From positions 1 through 5,564 of the forward strand of contig JAKAMD010000245.1 of NCBI GenBank assembly GCA_021823875.1: a stretch of DNA of 5,564 nt. The letters run 5' to 3'. Source of the stretch: Pseudomonadota bacterium (GTDB lineage Bacteria; Pseudomonadota; Alphaproteobacteria; Rhizobiales; Xanthobacteraceae). The translations under genes were made by a program, and so were the position numbers. Position 1 is the first letter of the stretch. Every line of letters starts with the position of its first letter. Shown in pieces: positions 1-5,564 of the stretch. The notes beneath the pieces are model-generated. The model was given only the letters and a program-made list of their open reading frames with translations, was not told the DNA's origin and did not search any database.

Positions 1-348
1 CGCGATACCGTCATCGGCGAGGGCACCAAGATCGACAATCTGGTGCAAGTCGGCCACAATGTCATGATTGGCCGCCATTGCGTGATTGTGGCGCAGACCG
101 GCATCGCCGGCAGTTCGACTTTGGAAGATTTCGTCGTACTGGGTGCCCGGGCCGGCGTGACCGACAATTCAACGGTCGGCGAGGGCGCTCAAATTGCGGC
201 CGCCAGCGGCGTGCATGGTACGGTCCCCGCGGGCGCGCGCTGGGGCGGCGCCCCGGCGAAGCCGATGAAACAATTCATCCGCGAGATCAGGGCCCTGGAA
301 CGGCTGACCCGCGCCAAACCAACCGGAGATGCCGGCAAAGGCGAATGA
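1..348 (+). CDS. lpxD: LpxD, UDP-3-O-(3-hydroxyacyl)glucosamine N-acyltransferase, C-terminal part
   Basis: The 5' end lies outside the window; 115 codons are visible, reading from base 1 to the TGA at 346-348. LpxD transfers a 3-hydroxyacyl chain from ACP to the 2-amino group of UDP-3-O-acyl-glucosamine in the cytoplasm, the third step of lipid A synthesis. The fragment shows left-handed beta-helix hexapeptide repeats (for example VIGEGTKI, VMIGRHCVI, STVGEGAQI). It also contains the family signature QVGHN, whose His at bases 55-57 matches the catalytic His239 of E. coli LpxD. The distance from that His to the C terminus (96 residues) is close to that in E. coli (about 102). The end is a short basic helix-like segment (FIREIRALERLTRAK), as expected for the C-terminal helices. 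It is followed directly by fabZ, the usual order in proteobacteria. The family assignment is firm; acyl-chain preference cannot be judged from this fragment. Confidence 0.94.
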   Translation, partial: RDTVIGEGTKIDNLVQVGHNVMIGRHCVIVAQTGIAGSSTLEDFVVLGARAGVTDNSTVGEGAQIAAASGVHGTVPAGARWGGAPAKPMKQFIREIRALERLTRAKPTGDAGKGE

Positions 349-358
349 GACTATAAGC

Positions 359-817
359 ATGAATAAACCTGTTACCAGCCTCGACACGGCCGACATCAAG
401 ACGGTGCTCAAGCTTTTGCCGCACCGCTATCCGTTTCTGATGATCGACAAGGTGGTCGACATCCGCGGGCAGGAAAGCGGCGTTGGCATCAAGAACGTCA
501 CCGCCAACGAGCCGCAGTTCCAGGGGCACTTTCCCGACAATCCGATCTTCCCCGGCGTGCTGATGATCGAAGGCATGGCGCAGACCGGCGGCGTGCTCTG
601 CATGTTGGCGATGGGCTCGAGCAAGCCGCAGCAGGTCTTTTTCATGACCATCGACAAGGCCAAGTTCCGTCATCCGGTAGTGCCGGGCGATACGGTCGAA
701 TATCACATGAAGCTGCGCGCGCACCGGCGCAACATGTGGTGGTACCAAGGCGAGGCCAAGGTGTGCGGCCAAGTCGTCGCCGAAGCTGAAGTCGGCGCCA
801 TGATTGCCGACCAATGA
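359..817 (+). CDS. fabZ: FabZ, 3-hydroxyacyl-ACP dehydratase
   Basis: FabZ dehydrates (3R)-hydroxyacyl-ACP to trans-2-enoyl-ACP in type II fatty acid synthesis and so competes with LpxA and LpxD for the same 3-hydroxyacyl-ACP. The protein has one hot-dog domain. The N-terminal signature LLPHRYPFLMID is at residues 19-30, and the active-site helix region GHFPDNPIFPGVLMIEGMAQ is at 56-75. It carries the catalytic His57 and Glu71 at the spacing of His54/Glu68 in E. coli. I chose the ATG at 359 because it gives 152 residues, matching the family's usual 150 or so, and lies 10 bases past the lpxD stop with a weak purine-rich stretch (AAAGG, GAGA) upstream. An ATG at 329 in the same frame would add ten residues and overlap lpxD by 20 bases. 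Its only GGAG abuts the start codon, so it is less likely. The gene ends in an ATGA overlap with lpxA. Cytoplasmic; nothing odd in the catalytic residues. Confidence 0.95.
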   Translation: MNKPVTSLDTADIKTVLKLLPHRYPFLMIDKVVDIRGQESGVGIKNVTANEPQFQGHFPDNPIFPGVLMIEGMAQTGGVLCMLAMGSSKPQQVFFMTIDKAKFRHPVVPGDTVEYHMKLRAHRRNMWWYQGEAKVCGQVVAEAEVGAMIADQ

Positions 818-1629
818 ATGTCCCCATGATCGATCCCTCGGCGCGCATCGAGGCCGGGGCGGCAATCGGAACGAATGTTTCGATCGGGCCCTATTGCACC
901 ATCGGCAAGAACGCCGTGATCGGCGATAATTGCCGGCTGATCAGCCACATCAACATCATCGGCCACACCGCGATCGGCGCCGGCACGGTGATCTATCCGT
1001 TCGCTTCGCTCGGCACGCCGCCGCAATCGGTCAAATACAAGGGCGGTCCCACCCGCCTCGTGGTCGGCGCCAACTGCGATATCCGCGAACACGTCACCAT
1101 GAACACGGGCACCGAGGAGGACGGGGGGCTCACGCAAGTGGGCGACCAATGCCTCTTCATGGTCGGTTCGCATGTCGGCCACGATTGCAAGGTCGGCAGC
1201 AACGTGACCGCCGCCAATAACACGCTGCTCGGCGGGCATGTCACGGTCGGCGACTATGTGGTGTTCGGCGGCGGCGCGGCGGTGCGACAGTTCGTGCGCA
1301 TCGGCGATGGCGCCATGATTGTCGGCCTCACTGGCGTGCGCGCCGATGTCATTCCGTGGGGCACGGTGCAGGGGCCCTTGGCGTTTCTGGTTGGCCTCAA
1401 TGTCGTCGGCATGCGGCGTCGGGGCGTGGCCAAGGCGGACATCCTCAAGCTGCGCCGCGCTTATCAGACGCTGTTCTTCGGGCCCGGCGAGTTCCGTGCG
1501 CGCCTCGATGCGCTTGAGGCCGAATCCGGCAATGATCCGCAAGTGGCCAAAATGATCGCCTTCATTCGCGCTGGAAAACGCCCGCTCACCATGGCGAGCA
1601 AGCGCGGCGAGAGCGACGAGGACGCATGA
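814..1629 (+). CDS. lpxA: LpxA, UDP-N-acetylglucosamine O-acyltransferase
   Basis: LpxA catalyses the first step of lipid A synthesis, moving a (3R)-hydroxyacyl chain from ACP to the 3-OH of UDP-GlcNAc. The 271 residues (E. coli has 262) comprise a left-handed beta-helix of hexapeptide repeats to about residue 190, then a helical C terminus. The sequence QSVKYKGGPTRL (71-82) and VGSHVGHDC (117-125) match family motifs. His123 corresponds to the catalytic His125 of E. coli, His120 to His122, His142 to His144, and RRRG near residue 200 to the nucleotide-contacting Arg pair. Gly171 aligns with Gly173, the hydrocarbon-ruler position that is Gly in the C14-specific E. coli enzyme, so a long acyl chain is plausible. 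The position of E. coli His160 is Arg158 here. The start overlaps the fabZ stop (ATGA). A second in-frame ATG at 826 aligns with the E. coli N terminus and remains possible. The stop overlaps lpxI. Confidence 0.95.
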   Translation: MNVPMIDPSARIEAGAAIGTNVSIGPYCTIGKNAVIGDNCRLISHINIIGHTAIGAGTVIYPFASLGTPPQSVKYKGGPTRLVVGANCDIREHVTMNTGTEEDGGLTQVGDQCLFMVGSHVGHDCKVGSNVTAANNTLLGGHVTVGDYVVFGGGAAVRQFVRIGDGAMIVGLTGVRADVIPWGTVQGPLAFLVGLNVVGMRRRGVAKADILKLRRAYQTLFFGPGEFRARLDALEAESGNDPQVAKMIAFIRAGKRPLTMASKRGESDEDA

Positions 1630-2498
1630 GCGCCCCGGCGGAGCTTTCGCCGCAAAGCCCGCTCGCCTTGATCTGCGGCGGTGGCAGCCTGCCGCTGGCG
1701 GTGGCCGACAGCGTCGCGGCGCGCGGTCGCCAGGTGCTGTTGTTTCCGCTGCATGGCGCCGCCGATCCGCACGATTTCGCGGGGCGCCCGCATCATTGGC
1801 TCTATCTCGGCCAGTTCGGCAAGTTCGCCCGCATCGCGCGCGCGGCCGGCTGCCACGATCTTGTCTTCATCGGCTCGCTGGTGCGGCCGTCGCTGTGGAA
1901 TATCCGTCCCGATTTTCAAACGCTCATGGCGCTGCCCGGCGTGATCCGCGCTTTTCGCGGCGGCGACGATCACCTGCTCACCAGCGTCGGCAAGCTGATC
2001 GAGGAGCGCGGCTTCCGTCTATGCGGCGCGCATGAGGTGGCACCTGATATTCTGGCGCCGGCGGGCGCACTGACGCGTACGCAGCCGTCGGCGAGCGCGC
2101 GCACCGACATCGTGCTCGGCTTCGATTATCTGCACGCCGCCGGACCGTTCGATGTCGGGCAGGCCGTGGTGGTGAGTGGCCGTCACGTGCTGGCGGTTGA
2201 GGCCGTGGAAGGTACCGATCAGATGCTGGAGCGGGTCGCCGAGCTGCGCCGCAACGGCCGCCTGCAGGCGCCGGTGGGCAACGGCGTCTTGGTCAAGGCG
2301 CCCAAGCCCGATCAGGACAAACGCTTCGATCTGCCGACCATCGGCCCGCAGACCGTCGAGCGTGTGGCCGCCGCCGGTCTCGCTGGCATTGCCGTGGTTT
2401 CCGGCGCAACCGTGATTGCCGAGCCGGAGCGGCTGGTCGAAGTCGCCGATCGCGCGGGCATTTTCGTCGTCGGGGTGCCGGCGGCGAGTGGTGGGTGA
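1626..2498 (+). CDS. lpxI: LpxI, UDP-2,3-diacylglucosamine pyrophosphatase (DUF1009 family)
   Basis: LpxI hydrolyses UDP-2,3-diacylglucosamine to lipid X plus UMP in the cytoplasm. It is the functional replacement of LpxH in most alphaproteobacteria and attacks the other phosphorus of the pyrophosphate (known from Caulobacter LpxI). The 290 residues show the family pattern. An N-terminal glycine-rich segment ALICGGGSLPLAVA (14-27) is followed by GQFGKFARIARAAGC (62-76) and FIGSLVRPSL (81-90). RGGDDHLLTS is at 111-120 and PFDVGQAVVV at 174-183. In the C-terminal domain come VEAVEGTD (191-198), VLVKAPKPDQD (221-231) and RFDLPTIG (233-240). Asp235 in the last motif probably corresponds to the essential Asp225 of the Caulobacter enzyme; that match is from memory. 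The ATG overlaps the lpxA stop as ATGA, and the position between lpxA and lpxB is the standard one for this gene. No sign of damage. Confidence 0.94.
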   Translation: MSAPAELSPQSPLALICGGGSLPLAVADSVAARGRQVLLFPLHGAADPHDFAGRPHHWLYLGQFGKFARIARAAGCHDLVFIGSLVRPSLWNIRPDFQTLMALPGVIRAFRGGDDHLLTSVGKLIEERGFRLCGAHEVAPDILAPAGALTRTQPSASARTDIVLGFDYLHAAGPFDVGQAVVVSGRHVLAVEAVEGTDQMLERVAELRRNGRLQAPVGNGVLVKAPKPDQDKRFDLPTIGPQTVERVAAAGLAGIAVVSGATVIAEPERLVEVADRAGIFVVGVPAASGG

Positions 2499-3715
2499 TG
2501 GCGATGTCGGCGACATCCGCCGCGCCCGGCCCGCATATTTTTCTGGTGGCGGGTGAGGAATCCGGCGATCGGCTGGGTGCTCCGCTGATCGCGGCCTTGC
2601 GCCGGCTATGCCAGGATCGTGTGCACTTCAGCGGCGTCGGCGGTGCACAGATGGCGGCGCAGGGCGTGCCAAGCCTGTTTCCGCTCGGCGATCTCGCCAT
2701 CATCGGCATTGGCGCGATCATCGCGCGGCTGCCGGCCATCCTGCGCCGCATCCGCGAAACCGCCGACGCGGTGATCGCCGCCAAGCCCGACGTGCTGGTG
2801 ATCATCGACAGCCCCGAATTCACTCATCGCGTGGCGCGCCGGGTGCGCAAGCGGGCGCCGTGGATTCCGATCGTCGACTATGTCTGCCCTTCGGTCTGGG
2901 CCTGGCGGCCGGGACGCGCCAAGGCGATGCGTTCTTATGTTGATCACGTCCTGACGTTGCTGCCGTTCGAACCGGCCGAACTCCAGCGGCTGGGTGGTCC
3001 GCCCGGCACCTATGTCGGTCATCCGCTGATCGAGCAGATCGCCGATCTGCGCCCGCGTGCCGGGGAGGCGGCGCGGCGTCTTGCCGACCCGCCGGTGCTG
3101 CTGGTGCTGCCGGGCAGCCGTTCGGGCGAGATCAGACGCCTGGCGGCGCTGTTCGGTACCACGGTCGGCGCGGTGGCTCGGCGCTATGGTGCGCTCGACG
3201 TCGTGGTGCCGGCGGTGCCGCGGCTGGCGGAGACCGTGAAGGCCGCGGTCGCTGACTGGCCGGTGAAGGCACGGGTCGTGGTCGATCCGGAAGAGAAGCA
3301 TGCCGCCTACCGCGCAGCACGGGCAGCGCTCGCCAAGTCCGGCACCTCGACGCTGGAGCTGGCGCTCGCCGGCATTCCGATGGTCGCGGCCTACAAGGTC
3401 TCGGCGCTGGAGGAAGTGATCGGGCGCACGCTAATCAAGATCAAGACGGTCATCTTGGGCAATCTGGTGCTGGGCGAGATGGTGATCCCCGAATTCCTGC
3501 AACGGGCGTGCACGGCGGAGAATCTCGCCGGTGCGTTGGAACCGCTCTTGCATGACAGCGCGGAGCGTCGCCGCCAGCTCGAAGCCTTTTCCCGCCTTGA
3601 TGTTGTCATGGGGATCGGTCAAAGGGCTCCCAGCGACGCGGCCGCGGTCGTGATTCTCAAGTGTGCGAAGGTGCTTAACCAACCAGCACGCGAGGGAATG
3701 GCGTCCGGCCCGTGA
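2498..3715 (+). CDS. lpxB: LpxB, lipid-A-disaccharide synthase (glycosyltransferase family 19)
   Basis: LpxB joins lipid X to UDP-2,3-diacylglucosamine with a beta-1,6 bond, giving disaccharide-1-phosphate and UDP, at the inner face of the inner membrane as a peripheral protein. It has two Rossmann-like halves of a GT-B fold. The N-terminal half carries AGEESGD (18-24), IIDSPEF with Asp104 (equivalent of the important Asp98 in the H. influenzae and E. coli enzymes) and PSVWAWR (131-137). The C-terminal half carries LPGSRSGE (204-211) and KSGTSTLELALAGIPMV (280-296). The length is 405 residues, slightly above the usual 380-395, because of a short Ala-rich N terminus and a C-terminal tail. I chose the ATG at 2498, which makes a TGATG junction with the lpxI stop. 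A GTG at 2495 would add one residue, and an ATG at 2504 would remove two. A GGTGGG just upstream is a weak ribosome binding site. Confidence 0.95.
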   Translation: MAMSATSAAPGPHIFLVAGEESGDRLGAPLIAALRRLCQDRVHFSGVGGAQMAAQGVPSLFPLGDLAIIGIGAIIARLPAILRRIRETADAVIAAKPDVLVIIDSPEFTHRVARRVRKRAPWIPIVDYVCPSVWAWRPGRAKAMRSYVDHVLTLLPFEPAELQRLGGPPGTYVGHPLIEQIADLRPRAGEAARRLADPPVLLVLPGSRSGEIRRLAALFGTTVGAVARRYGALDVVVPAVPRLAETVKAAVADWPVKARVVVDPEEKHAAYRAARAALAKSGTSTLELALAGIPMVAAYKVSALEEVIGRTLIKIKTVILGNLVLGEMVIPEFLQRACTAENLAGALEPLLHDSAERRRQLEAFSRLDVVMGIGQRAPSDAAAVVILKCAKVLNQPAREGMASGP

Positions 3716-3787
3716 TCAGCGTAACTTGCTCGCTCGCCGGCCGGTCGGCCGTAACGCGTAGCCATTGGCAGAAAGCTGGACCGTCCC

Positions 3788-4834
3788 GTGCCCGTTCCAC
3801 CCCGCGCCTCGATTACCGCCGTCCACGGCTATCTGCCACCTGACCTGCTGACCAATGCGGAATTGGCACACCTGGTAGACACCAGCGACGCTTGGATCAC
3901 CGAGCGCACCGGCATCAAGGAGCGGCATATCCTGAAGGGTGAGGGGCTTGGCACCTCTCACATGGCGGCGGAAGCCGTGCGCGGCCTGCTCAAGAAGACC
4001 GGCACCGATCCGTCCGAGGTCGACCTGCTGATCTGCGCCACCACCACGCCCGATCTGCAGTTCCCGTCGACCGCCAATCTGATCTGCGACATGGTCGGCA
4101 TTCGCAATATCGGTTCATTCGATGTGCAGGCGGCCTGCTCGGGCTTCCTTTATTCGCTCACCATCGCAAGCCAGTTCATCGCGACCGGCGCCGCCCGCAA
4201 GGTGGTGGTCGTAGGCGCCGACACCATGTCGACCATCATCGACTACACGGACCGCGCCACCTGCGTGCTGTTCGGCGACGGCGCCGGTGCGGTGCTGCTC
4301 GAACCCGATCCCAACGGCTACGGCATCATGGACGCGCTGATCCGCTCCGACGGTTCGGGCATGATCCATCTGCACCAGAAAGCCGGCGGCAGCCGCATGC
4401 CGGCATCCGCCGAGACAGTGGCCAAGCGCCTGCACTATGTGCACCAGGAGGGCGCGGCGGTTTACAAATTCGCCATTGCCAAGATGGCGGAAGTCGCGCG
4501 CGAGATCATGACGCGCAACAATCTGCGCGGTGACATGATCGACTGGCTGGTGCCGCACCAGGCCAACAAGCGCATCATTGAATCGACCGCTGAACGCATG
4601 GGCATGCCGATGGACAAGGTGATGGTCACCATCCACAAATACGGCAACACCACCAATGCGACGATCCCGCTCTGTCTGTGGGACTATGAATCGCGGTTGA
4701 AGGCCGGCGACAAGATGGTGCTGGCGGCCTTCGGCGGTGGTTTCACCTGGGCCGGGGTGTATGTGCAGTGGGCCTATGACGGCGCGAAAGCGCCCAAGCT
4801 CAACGGCAAGAACGGAAATCGGAAGGGCGTGTGA
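3788..4834 (+). CDS. fabH: Beta-ketoacyl-ACP synthase III (FabH-type), Bacteroidota-like
   Basis: KAS III starts fatty acid synthesis by condensing an acyl-CoA primer with malonyl-ACP. The thiolase fold is complete over 348 residues. Cys117 in QAACSGF is the acyl-accepting nucleophile, His257 in VPHQAN and Asn287 in YGNTT complete the triad, and FGDGAGAVLLEP (162-173) and FGGGFTW (315-321) are the other family signatures. F92 aligns with Phe87 of E. coli FabH at the primer pocket. Stretches such as LKGEG, YTDRATC, KAGGS, LCLWDYE and WAYDG resemble Bacteroidota FabH as I remember it more than E. coli FabH. The GTG at 3788 is chosen because the next in-frame Met (residue 60) lies inside the conserved domain and the frame is closed upstream at 3752-3754; the ribosome binding site is weak (GGA at 3778-3780). 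The last 17 or so residues form a Lys/Asn/Gly-rich tail beyond the usual end. It lies 72 bases after lpxB, so co-transcription is possible but not shown. The symbol is by family; the in vivo primer is unknown. Confidence 0.9.
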   Translation: MPVPPRASITAVHGYLPPDLLTNAELAHLVDTSDAWITERTGIKERHILKGEGLGTSHMAAEAVRGLLKKTGTDPSEVDLLICATTTPDLQFPSTANLICDMVGIRNIGSFDVQAACSGFLYSLTIASQFIATGAARKVVVVGADTMSTIIDYTDRATCVLFGDGAGAVLLEPDPNGYGIMDALIRSDGSGMIHLHQKAGGSRMPASAETVAKRLHYVHQEGAAVYKFAIAKMAEVAREIMTRNNLRGDMIDWLVPHQANKRIIESTAERMGMPMDKVMVTIHKYGNTTNATIPLCLWDYESRLKAGDKMVLAAFGGGFTWAGVYVQWAYDGAKAPKLNGKNGNRKGV

Positions 4835-4848
4835 CCGTCCGTCACGCG
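4828..4848 (+). other. Hairpin over the KAS III stop codon
   Basis: An inverted repeat pairs 4828-4835 with 4841-4848 around a five-base loop. That is eight base pairs including one G-U, with GTGAC and GTCAC as its core, and the TGA stop (4832-4834) sits in the left arm. No run of T follows, so this is not a textbook intrinsic terminator. It could slow exonucleases or mark the 3' end of the lpx-fabH transcript, or be chance in GC-rich DNA. Confidence 0.35.
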
Positions 4849-4932
4849 GAGCCTGCGATAGGGCTTTGACCGGTCCGCTCGTTAGAGTGCCGCGGCCCCG
4901 AATGGGATAGCCGGTTATTCCACATGCAGCCT

Positions 4933-4941
4933 GAGGAGAGG
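4933..4941 (+). promoter_or_regulatory. Strong Shine-Dalgarno that sets the start of the small exported protein
   Basis: GAGGAGAGG lies six bases before the ATG at 4948 and is the best ribosome binding site in the window. It favours 4948 over the in-frame ATG at 4924, which would place this purine tract inside the coding sequence and put eight extra residues before the signal peptide. Confidence 0.75.
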
Positions 4942-4947
4942 TGGTCG

Positions 4948-5352
4948 ATGCGCGCGGCCAAGACTGTGGCCGTCATCCTGGCACTTCAGCTGGGTGCCGG
5001 AGTAACCGTCGCCAGGACCGCCGAACAGAAGGAATTGCCTGGCTTCGATGCCGCGCGGGCCTTGAGCGGCGAGGCCATTGCCGCGGTTGCACTTCACGTA
5101 ACCGGTTATGCCGCCGTCGAACCGCCTGAGGTGCCAGACAGGTTGCAGGAATTTGTGATTAGCGGCCAAGTGACGGAATGCTTCAAGGGTCCGTTACGGG
5201 CCGGTGACAAGGTCGTTTATTACGCCGTCACGGAAGGGCGCCAGGCAGCCTTCGGCAAGGATCATATCGTCTTCCTTCGCAAAGGTTCCGAGCGGAAAGA
5301 TCATTGGGTGCCGGTCGAAGCGATGCCGTTCAGTAGGCCTGCGAGGGGATAG
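4948..5352 (+). CDS. Small probably exported protein of unknown function
   Basis: I do not recognise this 134-residue protein. The N terminus has Arg2 and Lys5, then a hydrophobic run (about 6-22) ending near TVA, which looks like a Sec signal peptide with cleavage after Ala22 or Ala25. The mature part would be about 110 residues, periplasmic or secreted. Its centre has the pattern VISGQVTECFKG, LRAGDKVVYY, then GKDHIVFLRKG: beta strands around a KG..l..GD turn. Many small extracytoplasmic beta-barrel-like proteins show this pattern, but it does not give a function. There is one Cys in the mature part (in ECFKG), so no internal disulfide. Codon choice is less G/C-biased than in the lpx genes (TTA, ATT, GGA, several AGG), which fits an accessory or acquired gene. 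It follows the KAS III gene by 113 bases, without a promoter I can defend. Its 3' end overlaps the minus-strand gene by 52 bases. Confidence 0.7.
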   Translation: MRAAKTVAVILALQLGAGVTVARTAEQKELPGFDAARALSGEAIAAVALHVTGYAAVEPPEVPDRLQEFVISGQVTECFKGPLRAGDKVVYYAVTEGRQAAFGKDHIVFLRKGSERKDHWVPVEAMPFSRPARG

Positions 5353-5564
5353 CACTCGAGGAGGAAGCGATTGGGCGCCGCGGAGTGGTGGACTGGATAG
5401 GCGATCTCGACTTCGCCGAGGCCTTCGCGATCGACTTCTTCCAAAAAGACGTGAAGGAGCGGCTTGAAGGCGCTGCGCACCCGCGCCGCGACCCCCGTGG
5501 CGGCGAGGCGCCGCTCGATGAGGCGCCGCCGGGGCTCGGGCTCGAAGACCCAGAGCTCGGCCGC
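5301..5564 (-). CDS. C-terminal part of an unrecognised minus-strand protein
   Basis: Reading the minus strand from the right edge gives 87 open codons ending in TGA (plus-strand TCA at 5301-5303); the start lies beyond the window. Most codons end in G or C, and the residue pattern looks like a real protein. An ELWVFEPEP strand-like start leads into a basic helix RRRLIERRLAATG (12-24), then ARVRSAFKPLLHVFLEEVD (27-45). EVEIAYPVHHSAAPNRFLLE follows at 51-70, and the final YPLAGLL reads like the end of a folded domain. The plus strand of the same stretch has only short, Arg-rich reading frames that look like shadows. I do not recognise the family and give no function. The last 16 or so codons overlap the 3' end of the exported-protein gene on the other strand, so the native stop may once have been elsewhere. 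Confidence 0.68.
   Translation of the reverse strand, partial: AAELWVFEPEPRRRLIERRLAATGVAARVRSAFKPLLHVFLEEVDREGLGEVEIAYPVHHSAAPNRFLLECYPLAGLLNGIASTGTQ

Noticed and set aside
329..358. Upstream ATG extending FabZ by ten residues
   Set aside because: It overlaps lpxD by 20 bases, its GGAG abuts the start codon, and the resulting length exceeds the usual FabZ size. The ATG at 359 fits better.
703..1542. Long minus-strand reading frame opposite lpxA (279 codons), rich in His, Asp, Arg and Ala
   Set aside because: It is the mirror of the GC-rich lpxA frame, its composition is that of an antisense shadow, and it shows no domain pattern. The plus-strand lpxA is certain.
3738..3751. Short inverted repeat (five pairs, four-base loop) between lpxB and the KAS III gene, considered as a terminator
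   Set aside because: The stem is short, made of self-complementary GGCC that is common in GC-rich DNA, and no T tract follows.
3765..3787. TTGGCA just before the KAS III start, considered as a -35 or sigma-54 element
   Set aside because: A matching -10 would fall inside the coding sequence, and the sigma-54 pattern lacks the required second block (TTGC) at the right distance.
4115..4636. Minus-strand reading frame of 173 codons opposite the KAS III gene
   Set aside because: It is His/Val/Gly-rich shadow sequence inside a gene with an intact catalytic triad on the plus strand, with no ribosome binding site or recognisable motif.
4866..4888. TTGACC followed by TAGAGT, considered as a promoter for the exported-protein gene
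   Set aside because: The spacing of 11 bases is too short for a sigma-70 promoter, and no good -10 element occurs about 17 bases after TTGACC.
5204..5467. Plus-strand frame of 87 codons over the right-hand end
   Set aside because: It is Arg/Ser-rich, starts inside the exported-protein gene in another frame, and lies opposite a much more protein-like minus-strand frame.

Overview
The window reads as a high-GC chromosomal segment of an alphaproteobacterium, most likely of the Rhizobiales (Hyphomicrobiales). The basis is the gene order lpxD-fabZ-lpxA-lpxI-lpxB, the use of LpxI rather than LpxH for UDP-diacylglucosamine hydrolysis, and strong G/C preference at third codon positions. The genus cannot be fixed from this sequence alone.

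Positions 1-3715 hold a compact plus-strand lipid A (Raetz pathway) operon. It opens with the last 115 codons of lpxD, followed by complete fabZ, lpxA, lpxI and lpxB. The last three junctions overlap by one to a few bases (ATGA, ATGA, TGATG), which suggests translational coupling. LpxA puts a 3-hydroxyacyl chain on UDP-GlcNAc and LpxD adds the second one. LpxI cleaves part of the resulting UDP-diacylglucosamine to lipid X, and LpxB joins lipid X to a second UDP-diacylglucosamine to make the disaccharide. FabZ uses the same 3-hydroxyacyl-ACP pool for fatty acid elongation.

After a 72-base gap, positions 3788-4834 encode a complete beta-ketoacyl-ACP synthase III with an intact Cys-His-Asn triad. 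Its sequence looks more like the Bacteroidota type of FabH than the usual proteobacterial type, so it may be an acquired or second KAS III parked next to the lipid A genes. A small hairpin overlaps its stop codon.

The last part is accessory in character. A small, probably exported protein of unknown function (4948-5352) has an excellent ribosome binding site and less G/C-biased codon use than its neighbours. It meets, tail to tail and with a 52-base overlap, the 3' end of a minus-strand gene (5301-5564) that runs off the right edge of the window and that I do not recognise. There are no RNA genes, insertion sequences, CRISPR arrays or long repeats that I can see, and no gene-free stretch longer than about 113 bases. 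I do not see a clearly new biological system here; the items most worth a second look are the KAS III and the right-hand convergent gene pair.
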